Source: DATARH01 sp963705325 (lineage in GTDB: Bacteria; Pseudomonadota; Alphaproteobacteria; ATCC43930; CGMCC-115725). From it: a stretch of DNA of 64,000 nucleotides. Location: assembly GCA_963705325.1 (NCBI GenBank), contig OY970069.1:3100001-3164000 (forward strand). Direction: 5' to 3'. Position numbers and translations under genes: made by a program. Shown one piece after another: positions 26,211 to 35,266 of this stretch (position 1 is its first letter; every line of letters starts with the position of its first letter). Under the pieces are notes generated by a model. That model ran no database searches and was not told where the DNA came from. It worked only from the letters and a program-made list of their open reading frames with translations.

Positions 26211-27695
26211 ATGAGGATGGCTGACCCGGAAATACATATTGGTCGCAGCATCGTTCGTGGCGGTGCGTGGATGGTCGCTGCGCGTTGGGGGTTGCGAGGC
26301 CTCGGAATGGTCAACACCTTCATCCTCGCGCGCTTGTTGTCGCCCGGGGACTTTGGCCTCGTTGCGATGGCAACGGCAACTATCGGGCTAATTGAAGTAC
26401 CTATCCAGGCGGGCCAGGATATGGCGCTAATCCGCCACCGCAATCCGCTGCGGGCGCATTACAATTCGATTTGGACCTTGTCGATCCTGATAGGAATCAT
26501 CCTTACGCTTGTGCTGTGGTCAGTCGCAGACCTTGCTGCACTTTATTTTCACGAGCCACGCGAGGCATGGCTAATACAAGTCTTAGCCCTGCGCACCTTG
26601 ATCGGTGGCTTTGAGAATATTGGCTTGGTCGATTTTCGCAGGGATTTGCGCTTCGATCGGGTGTTTAAATTTATGGTCCTGTCGCGCATTTTTTCCGGGT
26701 TACTCACGATCATGTTCGCGCTGTTGTTTCAGGATTGGCGCGCTCTCGTGGCGGGTATCCTTGGCGGCCGCCTGCTAGGGGTGGCACTTAGCTATGTGGT
26801 TCATCCTTATCGGCCACGATTATGCATCCGCGCGATTCGAGAGATGGCAACATTTACTGGCTGGATGGTGTCCGTGAACATTTGCCAATACATGAACGAC
26901 AAAGCGGACGAACTCGCGGTTGGTAGCCTTGGGAATCCAGCCGGAATGGGAATATACAATGTTGGCGCTGGCGTTGCTACCGCGCCAACTGCAGAAACCG
27001 TGCTGCCGGCCACCGATGCGCTGTTTCCGGTGTTCTCGCGCATCAAAGGTGATGCTTCAGCGATGCGGACTAGCTATCTGGATGTGCTGAGCGTCGTTTG
27101 CATACTTTCAGTTGCATTTGGCGGCGGAATGGCGTTGGTGGCGGCGGATTTTGTCGCCGTCGTCCTAGGGGCGAAATGGTTGCAGGCAGTGCCGATCGTG
27201 CGTGTACTGGCAATTGCCGGTGGGCTGTTTGCGATCATGCAGAACGGCATCCCCGTTTTGACCGCCACAGGCCACGAACGGTTGGCGGCCAAGCTCACTG
27301 CCGCGCGAGCCGCGGCGACTCTGCTTGCGGTTGGGGCTGCTGCCCTTTTAGGTGACTCGATGACAATCGCATTTGCTCGCCTCCTGGTGACGCTGGCGTT
27401 CATTCCTGGTATTTTTCTGGCGCTGAGTCGGGTCCTTCCGATCACCTTTGGCGATCTAATTGCTCGCCTCTGGCGTCCTGTTATAGCAGGCATTGCAATG
27501 GCAGGATGCGTATTGGCAGTGCACGCAGGAGTTCCGGAAATTCCTGTGTTGCGGCTCGCGATCGATACGGTCATCGGCGCGGTGGTCTATTCGGGGGTAA
27601 TACTGCTGCTCTGGGCACTGATAGGCCGCCCTCCCGGCCCAGAAGCGGGCGTCTTGAACTGGATCATGTCAGGGCCTCTGGAGAAAAAGACCTAA
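26211..27695 (+). CDS. Polysaccharide flippase (MOP/Wzx-like)
   Basis: 494 aa with about 13-14 membrane segments. The N-terminus GAWMVAARWGLRGLGMVNTF and ARLLSPGDFGLVAMA are typical of the polysaccharide transporter (PST) branch of the MOP family, which flips lipid-linked glycan across the inner membrane. MVSVNICQYMNDKADELAVG is the central conserved helix. It provides a Wzx-type route independent of the damaged ABC exporter at 45.6-47.8 kb. Confidence 0.9.
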   Translation: MRMADPEIHIGRSIVRGGAWMVAARWGLRGLGMVNTFILARLLSPGDFGLVAMATATIGLIEVPIQAGQDMALIRHRNPLRAHYNSIWTLSILIGIILTLVLWSVADLAALYFHEPREAWLIQVLALRTLIGGFENIGLVDFRRDLRFDRVFKFMVLSRIFSGLLTIMFALLFQDWRALVAGILGGRLLGVALSYVVHPYRPRLCIRAIREMATFTGWMVSVNICQYMNDKADELAVGSLGNPAGMGIYNVGAGVATAPTAETVLPATDALFPVFSRIKGDASAMRTSYLDVLSVVCILSVAFGGGMALVAADFVAVVLGAKWLQAVPIVRVLAIAGGLFAIMQNGIPVLTATGHERLAAKLTAARAAATLLAVGAAALLGDSMTIAFARLLVTLAFIPGIFLALSRVLPITFGDLIARLWRPVIAGIAMAGCVLAVHAGVPEIPVLRLAIDTVIGAVVYSGVILLLWALIGRPPGPEAGVLNWIMSGPLEKKT

Positions 27696-27883
27696 CAAAG
27701 CATCCTGGACGGCGATTGAAATCGAGTTACTTGAGGATTTTTTTGCAATAAAGGCGCGAACTGCGAACTGTAAATATGACGCGGCGTGACGATGTGTAAT
27801 GCGGCAATTCAAGTGCTGTCCTTCGATTCGGCTCGATCGACTGGCAGCGGCCAGGGGTCAAATGGGTCAGCTCAAACCGCTTG

Positions 27884-27913
27884 GCGCACACAGTGCGCAG
27901 CTGATCCTTTTTT
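27884..27913 (+). terminator. Possible intrinsic terminator
   Basis: GCGCAC, loop ACA, GTGCGC, then nine bases later TTTTTT. Located between the flippase and the GMC oxidoreductase gene. The gap between stem and T-run weakens it. Confidence 0.35.
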
Positions 27914-27952
27914 AAGCCTCGATACGGCCTTTAACGGGAAAATGTGACAAAT

Positions 27953-29470
27953 ATGAAGCTCAAGTCGTCTTACGATGCCATTATTATCGGGAGCGGTGCT
28001 GGCGGCAGCACTCTGGCGTTGCAACTCGGCCAGTACGGTTGGAACGTTTTGGTCGTCGACAGAGGAGCTCATCTAACTCCGTCTAACCGGCGGCCTACCG
28101 ATTCCATTGGCATCCATATGAAGCAAGCGATGGCGGTCTACGACCCGACGCACTGGCCGGTTGGTGGCCAAACTAAATTCTATGGCGCTGCACTTTACCG
28201 GCTGCGCGAGAGCGATTTCCAATTGATCGAACACGAGGGTGGAACATCGCCGGCCTGGCCAATTTCGTATTGGGATCTCGAAGCTTATTATCAGCAAGCG
28301 GAGGAGCTTTATCGCGTTCATGGTTCGCCCGATGGTGATCCGAGTGAGCCCCCGCGCGCTCAACCATTTCCCCACCCGCCGATTCCGCATAGTCCCATCG
28401 TATCTAAGCTGGTCGATCGGCTTAAGGCGTCAGGTGCGAACGTCTCGGCGATCCCGAGGGGCATAGATTACGGCCCTGGCGGTAAGTGCGTGTTGTGCGC
28501 TACGTGCGACGCTTACTACTGCCAACTCGATGCCAAGATGGATGCCGAGATTGCCGCGTTGCGGCCGGCGCTAGCAACTGGGAACGTGCACCTGGTGGCT
28601 GAAACGGAATGCTTGCGCGTGCTCACGGACAACGCGGGATCACGCGCCACTGGGGTCTTGTTGCGGCGAGGAGGAGTAGAGCACGTCGTCGACGCTCAAG
28701 TGGTTGCGTCGAGCGCAGGGACGCAAGAGTCGATTGCGCTGCTGCGTCGATCGCGAATGGCCAGACATCCTGACGGGTTGGGCAACGACAACGGATGCCT
28801 CGGCCGCTATTTGGCCGGTCATTCGGTCGGGACAATATTTCCACTGGTCAGTTGGCGGCCGGTTCCGCCGCTTCATACCAAAAGCTTCGCGATGAACGCC
28901 TATTATGACGGCGCTCCGGATTGGCCTTATTCCCTGGGAGTTATTCAGGTCGCCGGCCAGATGCCGTTTTGGGAGGAAGCGTCGCCGTTGATACGTCCGG
29001 CCGCTCGCTTAGTGAGCGCACATTCGGTTATGTGTTTCTATATGAGTGAGGCCCTTCCAACATACGATTCCCGTCTTATCTTTGACGGCGAGCGGCTGGT
29101 CGGTCGGGTTGAGCCGATCCACAAAATGCTCACGTTCGACAAGCTGAGATCCACTGCGCGCGAAACGTTCCGCCGCGCCGGCTATTGGACTGTAGCACGC
29201 AAACAGGCCCCGGTGCTTTGGCATCAGGTAGGAACCGCACGGATGGGGGCCGATCCAGCAAGCTCGGTGGTCAATGCCGATTGTCAAGTCCATGGAATTG
29301 AAGGGTTGTTTATTCTTGACGCATCCGTTCTACCCTCGGCGGGTTCGGTTAACACAGCTTTGACTATCATGGCTCTCTCCCTGCGTGCCGGCGATTTCAT
29401 CGCCGGCACAAGAACCACTCTGCGAGCGGCGGGGACAGCGTCGGCAGTCTCGTCCAGGGCTGCAGGTTAG
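27953..29470 (+). CDS. GMC-family FAD oxidoreductase
   Basis: 505 aa. FAD-binding IIIGSGAGGSTLALQL at residues 10-25, GMC middle region GGQTKFYGAALYRLRESDF, and the catalytic C-terminus with LWHQVGTARMG (His) and GSVNTALTIMALSL (Asn). A Cys-rich segment, KCVLCATCDAYYC, near residue 180 is unusual and could bind a metal or cluster. It would oxidise an alcohol, possibly a sugar or polyol. It is followed 6 bp later by a GT2 gene. ATG 27953 was chosen over GTG 27944. Confidence 0.85.
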   Translation: MKLKSSYDAIIIGSGAGGSTLALQLGQYGWNVLVVDRGAHLTPSNRRPTDSIGIHMKQAMAVYDPTHWPVGGQTKFYGAALYRLRESDFQLIEHEGGTSPAWPISYWDLEAYYQQAEELYRVHGSPDGDPSEPPRAQPFPHPPIPHSPIVSKLVDRLKASGANVSAIPRGIDYGPGGKCVLCATCDAYYCQLDAKMDAEIAALRPALATGNVHLVAETECLRVLTDNAGSRATGVLLRRGGVEHVVDAQVVASSAGTQESIALLRRSRMARHPDGLGNDNGCLGRYLAGHSVGTIFPLVSWRPVPPLHTKSFAMNAYYDGAPDWPYSLGVIQVAGQMPFWEEASPLIRPAARLVSAHSVMCFYMSEALPTYDSRLIFDGERLVGRVEPIHKMLTFDKLRSTARETFRRAGYWTVARKQAPVLWHQVGTARMGADPASSVVNADCQVHGIEGLFILDASVLPSAGSVNTALTIMALSLRAGDFIAGTRTTLRAAGTASAVSSRAAG

Positions 29471-29476
29471 GCCAGA

Positions 29477-30457
29477 ATGACTGAACTTGCTGTCATCGTT
29501 CCCTATTATCAAACAGAAACGGGTCTACTTCGTCGCGCGGTCGAGTCCGTACTTCGTCAACAACCCCTTGTCCAATGTAAGATAATCATCGTTGATGATT
29601 CGTCGCCCAATGATCCGGCTCCGGAGATATCTGACCTCCTTCTTAATAAGAAACACGAAATTACATTACTAAAGAAAGAAAATGGAGGAGCAGGTGCTGC
29701 GAGGAACACCGGTATAGATAGCGTGGTCGGTAGCGTGAAATATATCGCATTTCTTGATTCTGATGATACATTCAGTCCTCATCATTTGTTTCGGATGAGA
29801 AAGGCGTTTCAAGCTGGCGCGGATTTTTACTTCTGTGACACCCAGAGACAACCCACAGCACCCACCACCTTTGCGATTAATAATTTTCCGCGTGACGTCG
29901 TTGAGCCTCTGTCTCTCGATGAAGGTATCTTTTGGTATCGCGGCTCGCTACTGACCTTAAACTTGACTAAAGCTCCATATGGCACGAATAGTATAGGATA
30001 TCGACTGGCCGGACGGGAGCACATCCGCTTTCCCACCGAGTTCAGGCGCGCCTGTGAGGACCGTTTCTTTGTAGCGGAGCTGGCAAGGCACGCCCCGCAG
30101 GTGGCGTTTTCGGTAAATTGCGACGTCCATCTGGGAACCGGCGTCAGCATCTTCGCGAGCAGCTCCTGGGGAACCCATGAAGCTTTGGTTCGAATTCTAG
30201 ACACCACTCGTTTTCATGCGCGGATCGGGAGCGAATTTCCACTGAACCGGAACGATCAAAAGGAGAATAACCGATGCCTTTCGAGATCCGACAGCGACTT
30301 TTGGCAGAGCGCATTTGTGGCTGCGCTTAAGTCGGGTCATATTTCGGTGCCCGTGATGTGGGAATATTTGAAGCTACGACCCCAAGCGACCTGGGTAATG
30401 CCCATAAGCATCCTAAGACTCGTAAAGATGAGGATCGCAAGAGGATGCCTATTTTGA
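29477..30457 (+). CDS. Glycosyltransferase family 2
   Basis: 326 aa GT-A enzyme. AVIVPYYQTETGLLRRAVES at the N-terminus, IIIVDDSSPNDPAPEI (nucleotide-binding Asp), GGAGAARNTGID and the DxD-type FLDSDDTFSPHHL. The C-terminal acceptor region is shorter and variable. Probably cotranscribed with the GMC gene. Confidence 0.88.
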   Translation: MTELAVIVPYYQTETGLLRRAVESVLRQQPLVQCKIIIVDDSSPNDPAPEISDLLLNKKHEITLLKKENGGAGAARNTGIDSVVGSVKYIAFLDSDDTFSPHHLFRMRKAFQAGADFYFCDTQRQPTAPTTFAINNFPRDVVEPLSLDEGIFWYRGSLLTLNLTKAPYGTNSIGYRLAGREHIRFPTEFRRACEDRFFVAELARHAPQVAFSVNCDVHLGTGVSIFASSSWGTHEALVRILDTTRFHARIGSEFPLNRNDQKENNRCLSRSDSDFWQSAFVAALKSGHISVPVMWEYLKLRPQATWVMPISILRLVKMRIARGCLF

Positions 30458-30617
30458 TGCCTGGGCTTGCACTGATTGGGGTCCGTTTCAGCCCTAGGCT
30501 TTCACCTCAAATTATATGAGTTATTTCAATTGGCTGCTGGCGGAGCACCAGCTAAATGACAACGGCCAGACTAGAGGAAACAATCGGCGTCTTTTTTGCG
30601 TTTAGAGGCGAACCCAA

Positions 30618-31649
30618 ATGTCGCAGCGTGGTTCCAAGAGCGATTACTCTTTTCCAACTGTCCGGTCGGGAATAGGGAAAGAAATCATGGTTGACTTTCG
30701 TTCGGGCCCGCGCCCGCAAGGTTCGGAATCGGCGACAAATTGCGTTTATGTCCTCCTTTGTACAAATGCCCTCTTCCTTCAGCACGCGGCGGTCTGTCTG
30801 ACCTCTTTGCTTGCAAATAACCAGGATTATTTTTTTGATGTTGTTGTCATTGGTCGGGCGACCGAAAGCCTCGATGAGGATAAATTTCGACGATCAGTAG
30901 CACGATTTTCCAACTATTCGCTACTGTTTCGTCAATTTACACCGCCAGCAGATCAGGTATTGCCGCTCATTCCGCAGTCCCATTATACAATCGATACCTA
31001 CACTCGGTTGTGGGCAGGGGATTTTTTCCCCGCGGAAGTTAATCGCGTGCTGTATTTGGACGCCGATATCGTCGTCGTAGGGAGCATAGGCCCTCTGTGG
31101 TGCACTGATCTCGGAGGGGCGTTGCTGGGGACAGTCGACATTCCGGGTGCCGAGCAGGGTGTGAGGCTACTCGGAATGCGTCCTGAAGATGGTTATTTCA
31201 ACGCGGGGGTATTGCTGATTGACCTCAAGCAATGGCGTGAAACACATGCGAAGGATGCGGTGCTTGATTACATTACTGCGAACCCGGAGCGGGTGATGTA
31301 CGACCAAGATGCGCTTAACGCCTGCTTTCATCACAGAAGAAGGAGACTCGACTACAAATGGAATGTTATTTGGCCGTTTTTTCGTGAACCGTCACCTCTT
31401 CCGCTACCGCGGGCCGAGATAGAGACGGTTCGGCGAGACGCGATGATCATCCACTTCAACGGCAGGTCGAAGCCTTGGAGTTATTTCAGCGACCATCCGC
31501 GTACCGCCGAGTATCAGAAGTATCTTCGGATGACTGAGTGGCGCGATTTCGTTCCGCCCGATCGAACGCTCCTTAATATGTTGCGCAAGAGGTGTTCAAG
31601 CGTCCTGCCGGGTCCCGCAAAAGCTCTTCTCAAGCGAATTACCGGCTAA
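30618..31649 (+). CDS. Glycosyltransferase family 8
   Basis: 343 aa GT-A enzyme related to LPS galactosyl- and glucosyltransferases. Features: SHYTIDTYTRLWAGDFFP, the DxD motif in RVLYLDADIVVVGS, GYFNAGVLLIDLKQW, YDQDALNACF and the C-terminal IIHFNGRSKPWSY. The start may be ATG 30618 or ATG 30687 (with AGGGA upstream), since the family begins near NCVYVLLCTN. It ends 6 bp before the 11.7-kb nested IS block. Confidence 0.88.
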   Translation: MSQRGSKSDYSFPTVRSGIGKEIMVDFRSGPRPQGSESATNCVYVLLCTNALFLQHAAVCLTSLLANNQDYFFDVVVIGRATESLDEDKFRRSVARFSNYSLLFRQFTPPADQVLPLIPQSHYTIDTYTRLWAGDFFPAEVNRVLYLDADIVVVGSIGPLWCTDLGGALLGTVDIPGAEQGVRLLGMRPEDGYFNAGVLLIDLKQWRETHAKDAVLDYITANPERVMYDQDALNACFHHRRRRLDYKWNVIWPFFREPSPLPLPRAEIETVRRDAMIIHFNGRSKPWSYFSDHPRTAEYQKYLRMTEWRDFVPPDRTLLNMLRKRCSSVLPGPAKALLKRITG

Positions 31650-31663
31650 GTGCTAGAGCATTT

Positions 31664-32151
31664 TCAGATTGAGTCTGCGTAGCCCGCAGCTCGGAGATAG
31701 TTGGCGCATTCATCTGGGGTGAACTGGTCGAGCAGGTCGCCGATGCGCCGCCACAGACCATCGCGGGTTCGTTCTGGGGCCTGGCGCAGCAGCGTCTTGA
31801 GTTTGGCGAAGGCCATTTCGATGGGGTTCATGTCGGGTGAGTAGGGCGGCAGCAGGAAGAGCTGAGCGCGGGCGGCAGTGATCGCGGCGCGAACCGCGGC
31901 AATCTTGTGGGCCGGCAGGTTGTCCATCACGACGATATCGTCGGGTTGAAGCGTCGGGATCAGCACCTGCTCGATATAGGCGAGGAAGGCTTCGCCAGTC
32001 ATTGGTCCATCGAGCACCATCGGTGCTGTCAAGCCGCCGCGCCGTAGCGCGGCAACGAAAGTGGTGGTCTTCCAGTGGCCGAATGGCGCCTTGGCCAACA
32101 GGCGCCGACCACGCGGGGCACGACCGTAGAGCCGGGTCATCTTGGTGCTGG
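31664..32151 (-). pseudogene. IS630 transposase, C-terminal part
   Basis: DDE_3 domain: STKMTRLYGRAPRGRR, FGHWKTTTFVAALRRGG, DIVVMDNLPAHK (second Asp) and YSPDMNPIEMAFAKLK (Glu). The first Asp is lost because an IS66-B element end starts at 32152. A longer open frame up to 32572 runs through IS66 and IS5 DNA and is not the real protein. The N-terminal piece lies at 43166-43249. Confidence 0.88.
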
Positions 32152-32243
32152 GTACGCATGCGGCGTAGGCCGCGGGTTTCTTACTTTTGGTCGATTGATC
32201 GCTTAAGGAGTATCCATGCGGTGAAGGCCGCAGGTAAGGGCCG

Positions 32244-32283
32244 TTATTTCTGCGGAGCCTGGGGTGGCGCTGTTCCGGCAGCT
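32244..32283 (-). pseudogene. IS66-A passenger gene, 3' piece
   Basis: Encodes the last residues, AAGTAPPQAPQK, of the type-A passenger and its TAA stop at 32244-32246; the 5' piece is at 35061-35264. Confidence 0.75.
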
Positions 32284-33570
32284 GGACACCTCTAAAAACC
32301 TCGCGCTTTTGGCTAGTTCGTGATTTGATGGACCGGGTTCGCGACGGGGGTGGCGAATGCGGGGTCAGCGAGGATTTTTTGATGTTGAGGAGCGCCTGAA
32401 GGAACTCTCTGCGAAGGGCGATGAGCTGGAACGTCTGAATGCCGTGGTTGATTTTGCGCTGTTTCGCTCTGACCTTGAACGGGCAGTGCCGCGATCGGAC
32501 CGCGCCAAGGGTGGCCGACCGCCCTTTGATCACGTGCTGATGTTCAAGGTGCTGATCCTTCAGGCGAGCCATGGCCTGTCGGACGAGCGAACCGAATACC
32601 TGATCAAGGACCGGCTATCGTTCATGCGCTTCCTCGGGCTGGGGCTCGCCGACACGGTGCCGGACGCTAACACGATCTGGACCTTCCGCGAGGCGCTGAC
32701 GCGGGCCAGGATCGGAGACAAGCCGGCGATCGAGGTTCTGTTCAAACGCTTCGAGGTGGCGCTGTCGGCGGCGGGATATCTGGCGATGGGCGGCCAGATC
32801 ATCGACGCGACGATCGTCGCTGCGCCCAAGCAGCGTAACACGGACGGCGAGAAGCGCGATCTGAAGGAAGGCCGCATCCCGGCGGGGTGGGCGAAGAAGC
32901 CAGCCAAGCTTCGCCAGAAGGACCGCGACGCCCGCTGGACGATCAAATACACCAAGGCCAAGCCGAGCGAAGACGGCGCGCCCCGCGTCGATCTCGCGAT
33001 CCCGGCGTTCGGCTACAAGAACCATATCGGCATCGACCGCCGGCATGGTTTGATCCGGAGTTGGACCACAACCGATGCGTCCCGCCACGACGGCGCGCTG
33101 CTGCCCGAGCTGATCGACAAGGACAACACCGCCAGCGAGGTGTGGGCCGATACCGCCTATCGTTCACAGGCCAATGAGCGGTTCCTCGCCGGCCGTCTCC
33201 TACGTTCGCAGATCCACCGCAAGAAGCCAAAAGGTAGGCCGATGCCATGGCGCACCGCCCGGGCCAACGGCCGCAAATCGGCGGTGCGCTCGGCGGTCGA
33301 ACACGTCTTCGCCCGGCAGAAAGGCCCGATGGGGCTGTTCATCCGCACCATCGGCATCGCCCGCGCAAGAACCAAGATCGGCCTAGCCAATCTCGTCTAC
33401 AACATGAAACGCGTGGTCTGGCTCACCGCACAGACAGCGCCAGCTTGACCAAAAGAACTGATCGTGAGGCCGGTCGGCTAGACCATATCGCGCGCTAGAC
33501 CAGGGCGTCACCACCCGCTACACCAAACCGCGGTCGCGCCACTCAAAAAACACGGTTCTTGGAGGTCTCC
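32284..33570 (+). mobile_element. IS5-family element, copy 1
   Basis: Ends read inward: GGACACCTCTAAAAACC and GGAGACCTCCAAGAACC, imperfect inverted repeats. It is nearly identical to copy 2; I noticed only two base differences (one in the leader near 32325, one at 32990). Confidence 0.88.
32357..33448 (+). CDS. IS5-family transposase, copy 1
   Basis: 363 aa DDE transposase. N-terminal domain GGRPPFDHVLMFKVLILQ; catalytic Asp in GQIIDATIVAAPKQR, second Asp in VWADTAYRSQANERF, Glu in AVRSAVEHVFARQKGP. The frame is intact and full length. Residue 212 is Asp here and Asn in copy 2; it lies outside the catalytic motifs. Confidence 0.93.
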   Translation: MRGQRGFFDVEERLKELSAKGDELERLNAVVDFALFRSDLERAVPRSDRAKGGRPPFDHVLMFKVLILQASHGLSDERTEYLIKDRLSFMRFLGLGLADTVPDANTIWTFREALTRARIGDKPAIEVLFKRFEVALSAAGYLAMGGQIIDATIVAAPKQRNTDGEKRDLKEGRIPAGWAKKPAKLRQKDRDARWTIKYTKAKPSEDGAPRVDLAIPAFGYKNHIGIDRRHGLIRSWTTTDASRHDGALLPELIDKDNTASEVWADTAYRSQANERFLAGRLLRSQIHRKKPKGRPMPWRTARANGRKSAVRSAVEHVFARQKGPMGLFIRTIGIARARTKIGLANLVYNMKRVVWLTAQTAPA

Positions 33571-33581
33571 GACTATTTGGC

Positions 33582-33785
33582 GTGCGGAAAATTCCTGCAT
33601 GGCTCGCCATTCTCTATGTCGTTGTTACCGAAGTACCTGACTGGCGACACAGAATCGATTTCTGGCTTGGAATAGTAAAGGCCATGGGCGGTATTTTAGC
33701 CCCAGCCGCGTCTATTCTTGTGTGGCCTTATACCAGTTATGTCATCCTTGGCGCTGGCTTGGGTTACCTAGCTGGACACCTCTAA
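33582..33785 (+). CDS. Membrane ORF in the IS5 cargo, 3' end fused to IS
   Basis: 67 codons from GTG 33582. VRKIPAWLAILYVVVTEVPD is followed by a second hydrophobic stretch (about residues 38-64), so two membrane segments. The last codons (GHL, stop) come from the IS5 end at 33774. The composition looks truly coding. No family recognised; probably a captured fragment of a small membrane protein. Confidence 0.5.
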   Translation: MRKIPAWLAILYVVVTEVPDWRHRIDFWLGIVKAMGGILAPAASILVWPYTSYVILGAGLGYLAGHL

Positions 33786-35060
33786 AAACCTCGCGCTTTT
33801 GGCTAGTTCGTGATTCGATGGACCGGGTTCGCGACGGGGGTGGCGAATGCGGGGTCAGCGAGGATTTTTTGATGTTGAGGAGCGCCTGAAGGAACTCTCT
33901 GCGAAGGGCGATGAGCTGGAACGTCTGAATGCCGTGGTTGATTTTGCGCTGTTTCGCTCTGACCTTGAACGGGCAGTGCCGCGATCGGACCGCGCCAAGG
34001 GTGGCCGACCGCCCTTTGATCACGTGCTGATGTTCAAGGTGCTGATCCTTCAGGCGAGCCATGGCCTGTCGGACGAGCGAACCGAATACCTGATCAAGGA
34101 CCGGCTATCGTTCATGCGCTTCCTCGGGCTGGGGCTCGCCGACACGGTGCCGGACGCTAACACGATCTGGACCTTCCGCGAGGCGCTGACGCGGGCCAGG
34201 ATCGGAGACAAGCCGGCGATCGAGGTTCTGTTCAAACGCTTCGAGGTGGCGCTGTCGGCGGCGGGATATCTGGCGATGGGCGGCCAGATCATCGACGCGA
34301 CGATCGTCGCTGCGCCCAAGCAGCGTAACACGGACGGCGAGAAGCGCGATCTGAAGGAAGGCCGCATCCCGGCGGGGTGGGCGAAGAAGCCAGCCAAGCT
34401 TCGCCAGAAGGACCGCGACGCCCGCTGGACGATCAAATACACCAAGGCCAAGCCGAGCGAAGACGGCGCGCCCCGCGTCAATCTCGCGATCCCGGCGTTC
34501 GGCTACAAGAACCATATCGGCATCGACCGCCGGCATGGTTTGATCCGGAGTTGGACCACAACCGATGCGTCCCGCCACGACGGCGCGCTGCTGCCCGAGC
34601 TGATCGACAAGGACAACACCGCCAGCGAGGTGTGGGCCGATACCGCCTATCGTTCACAGGCCAATGAGCGGTTCCTCGCCGGCCGTCTCCTACGTTCGCA
34701 GATCCACCGCAAGAAGCCAAAAGGTAGGCCGATGCCATGGCGCACCGCCCGGGCCAACGGCCGCAAATCGGCGGTGCGCTCGGCGGTCGAACACGTCTTC
34801 GCCCGGCAGAAAGGCCCGATGGGGCTGTTCATCCGCACCATCGGCATCGCCCGCGCAAGAACCAAGATCGGCCTAGCCAATCTCGTCTACAACATGAAAC
34901 GCGTGGTCTGGCTCACCGCACAGACAGCGCCAGCTTGACCAAAAGAACTGATCGTGAGGCCGGTCGGCTAGACCATATCGCGCGCTAGACCAGGGCGTCA
35001 CCACCCGCTACACCAAACCGCGGTCGCGCCACTCAAAAAACACGGTTCTTGGAGGTCTCC
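33774..35060 (+). mobile_element. IS5-family element, copy 2
   Basis: 1287 bp, the same ends as copy 1, in direct orientation. The left flank also ends in AGCT, matching its right flank. Confidence 0.88.
33847..34938 (+). CDS. IS5-family transposase, copy 2
   Basis: 363 aa, identical to copy 1 except Asn for Asp at residue 212. All catalytic motifs (GQIIDATIVAAP, VWADTAYRS, SAVEHVFARQ) are intact, so it should be active. Confidence 0.93.
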   Translation: MRGQRGFFDVEERLKELSAKGDELERLNAVVDFALFRSDLERAVPRSDRAKGGRPPFDHVLMFKVLILQASHGLSDERTEYLIKDRLSFMRFLGLGLADTVPDANTIWTFREALTRARIGDKPAIEVLFKRFEVALSAAGYLAMGGQIIDATIVAAPKQRNTDGEKRDLKEGRIPAGWAKKPAKLRQKDRDARWTIKYTKAKPSEDGAPRVNLAIPAFGYKNHIGIDRRHGLIRSWTTTDASRHDGALLPELIDKDNTASEVWADTAYRSQANERFLAGRLLRSQIHRKKPKGRPMPWRTARANGRKSAVRSAVEHVFARQKGPMGLFIRTIGIARARTKIGLANLVYNMKRVVWLTAQTAPA

Positions 35061-35264
35061 AGCTTTTTTGTCGGCGATGATGTCACGCAGATTGTCGATG
35101 CCATCTCGGGTGAAGGCTGGCACCCCGTCCTCGCCGACACCGTATACCCAAAGGCTGCCGTCTTCGGGTTCCATGCCGATCGACAGGTCGAAGAGCCATT
35201 CTTCGTCCTCGCCAAGCAGGTTTGCGACGTAGCCGATCGTGAAGACGGCGCTGATCGCCGCCAT
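35061..35264 (-). pseudogene. IS66-A passenger gene, 5' piece
   Basis: Starts with ATG 2 bp after the tnpC stop: MAAISAVFTIGYVANLLGED, then EEWLFDLS, EPEDGSLWVYG and FTRDGIDNLRDIIADKK, where the IS5 composite interrupts. With the 3' piece (32244-32283) the restored protein is 79 aa. The core LGEDExWL...EDG..WVYG..AFT..GI matches the type-B passengers. The function is unknown; the coupling to tnpC suggests a role in transposition or its control. Confidence 0.75.
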
Positions 35265-35266
35265 GA

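Larger units (their letters stand above)
32284..35060. mobile_element. Composite of two direct IS5 copies with 203-bp cargo
   Basis: Two 1287-bp IS5-family copies in the same orientation flank 203 bp. The outer flanks are AGCT on both sides (32280-32283 and 35061-35064). Removing the whole unit and one AGCT restores the passenger reading frame of IS66-A (...IADKKAAGTAPPQAPQK, stop at 32244), strong evidence that the unit is one insertion. Confidence 0.8.

Noticed and set aside
31664..32572. 302-codon - strand frame as a complete IS630 transposase
   Set aside because: Sequence upstream of 32151 is IS66 end and IS5 antisense, shown by terminal repeats and by the same amino acids recurring antisense to the second IS5 copy.
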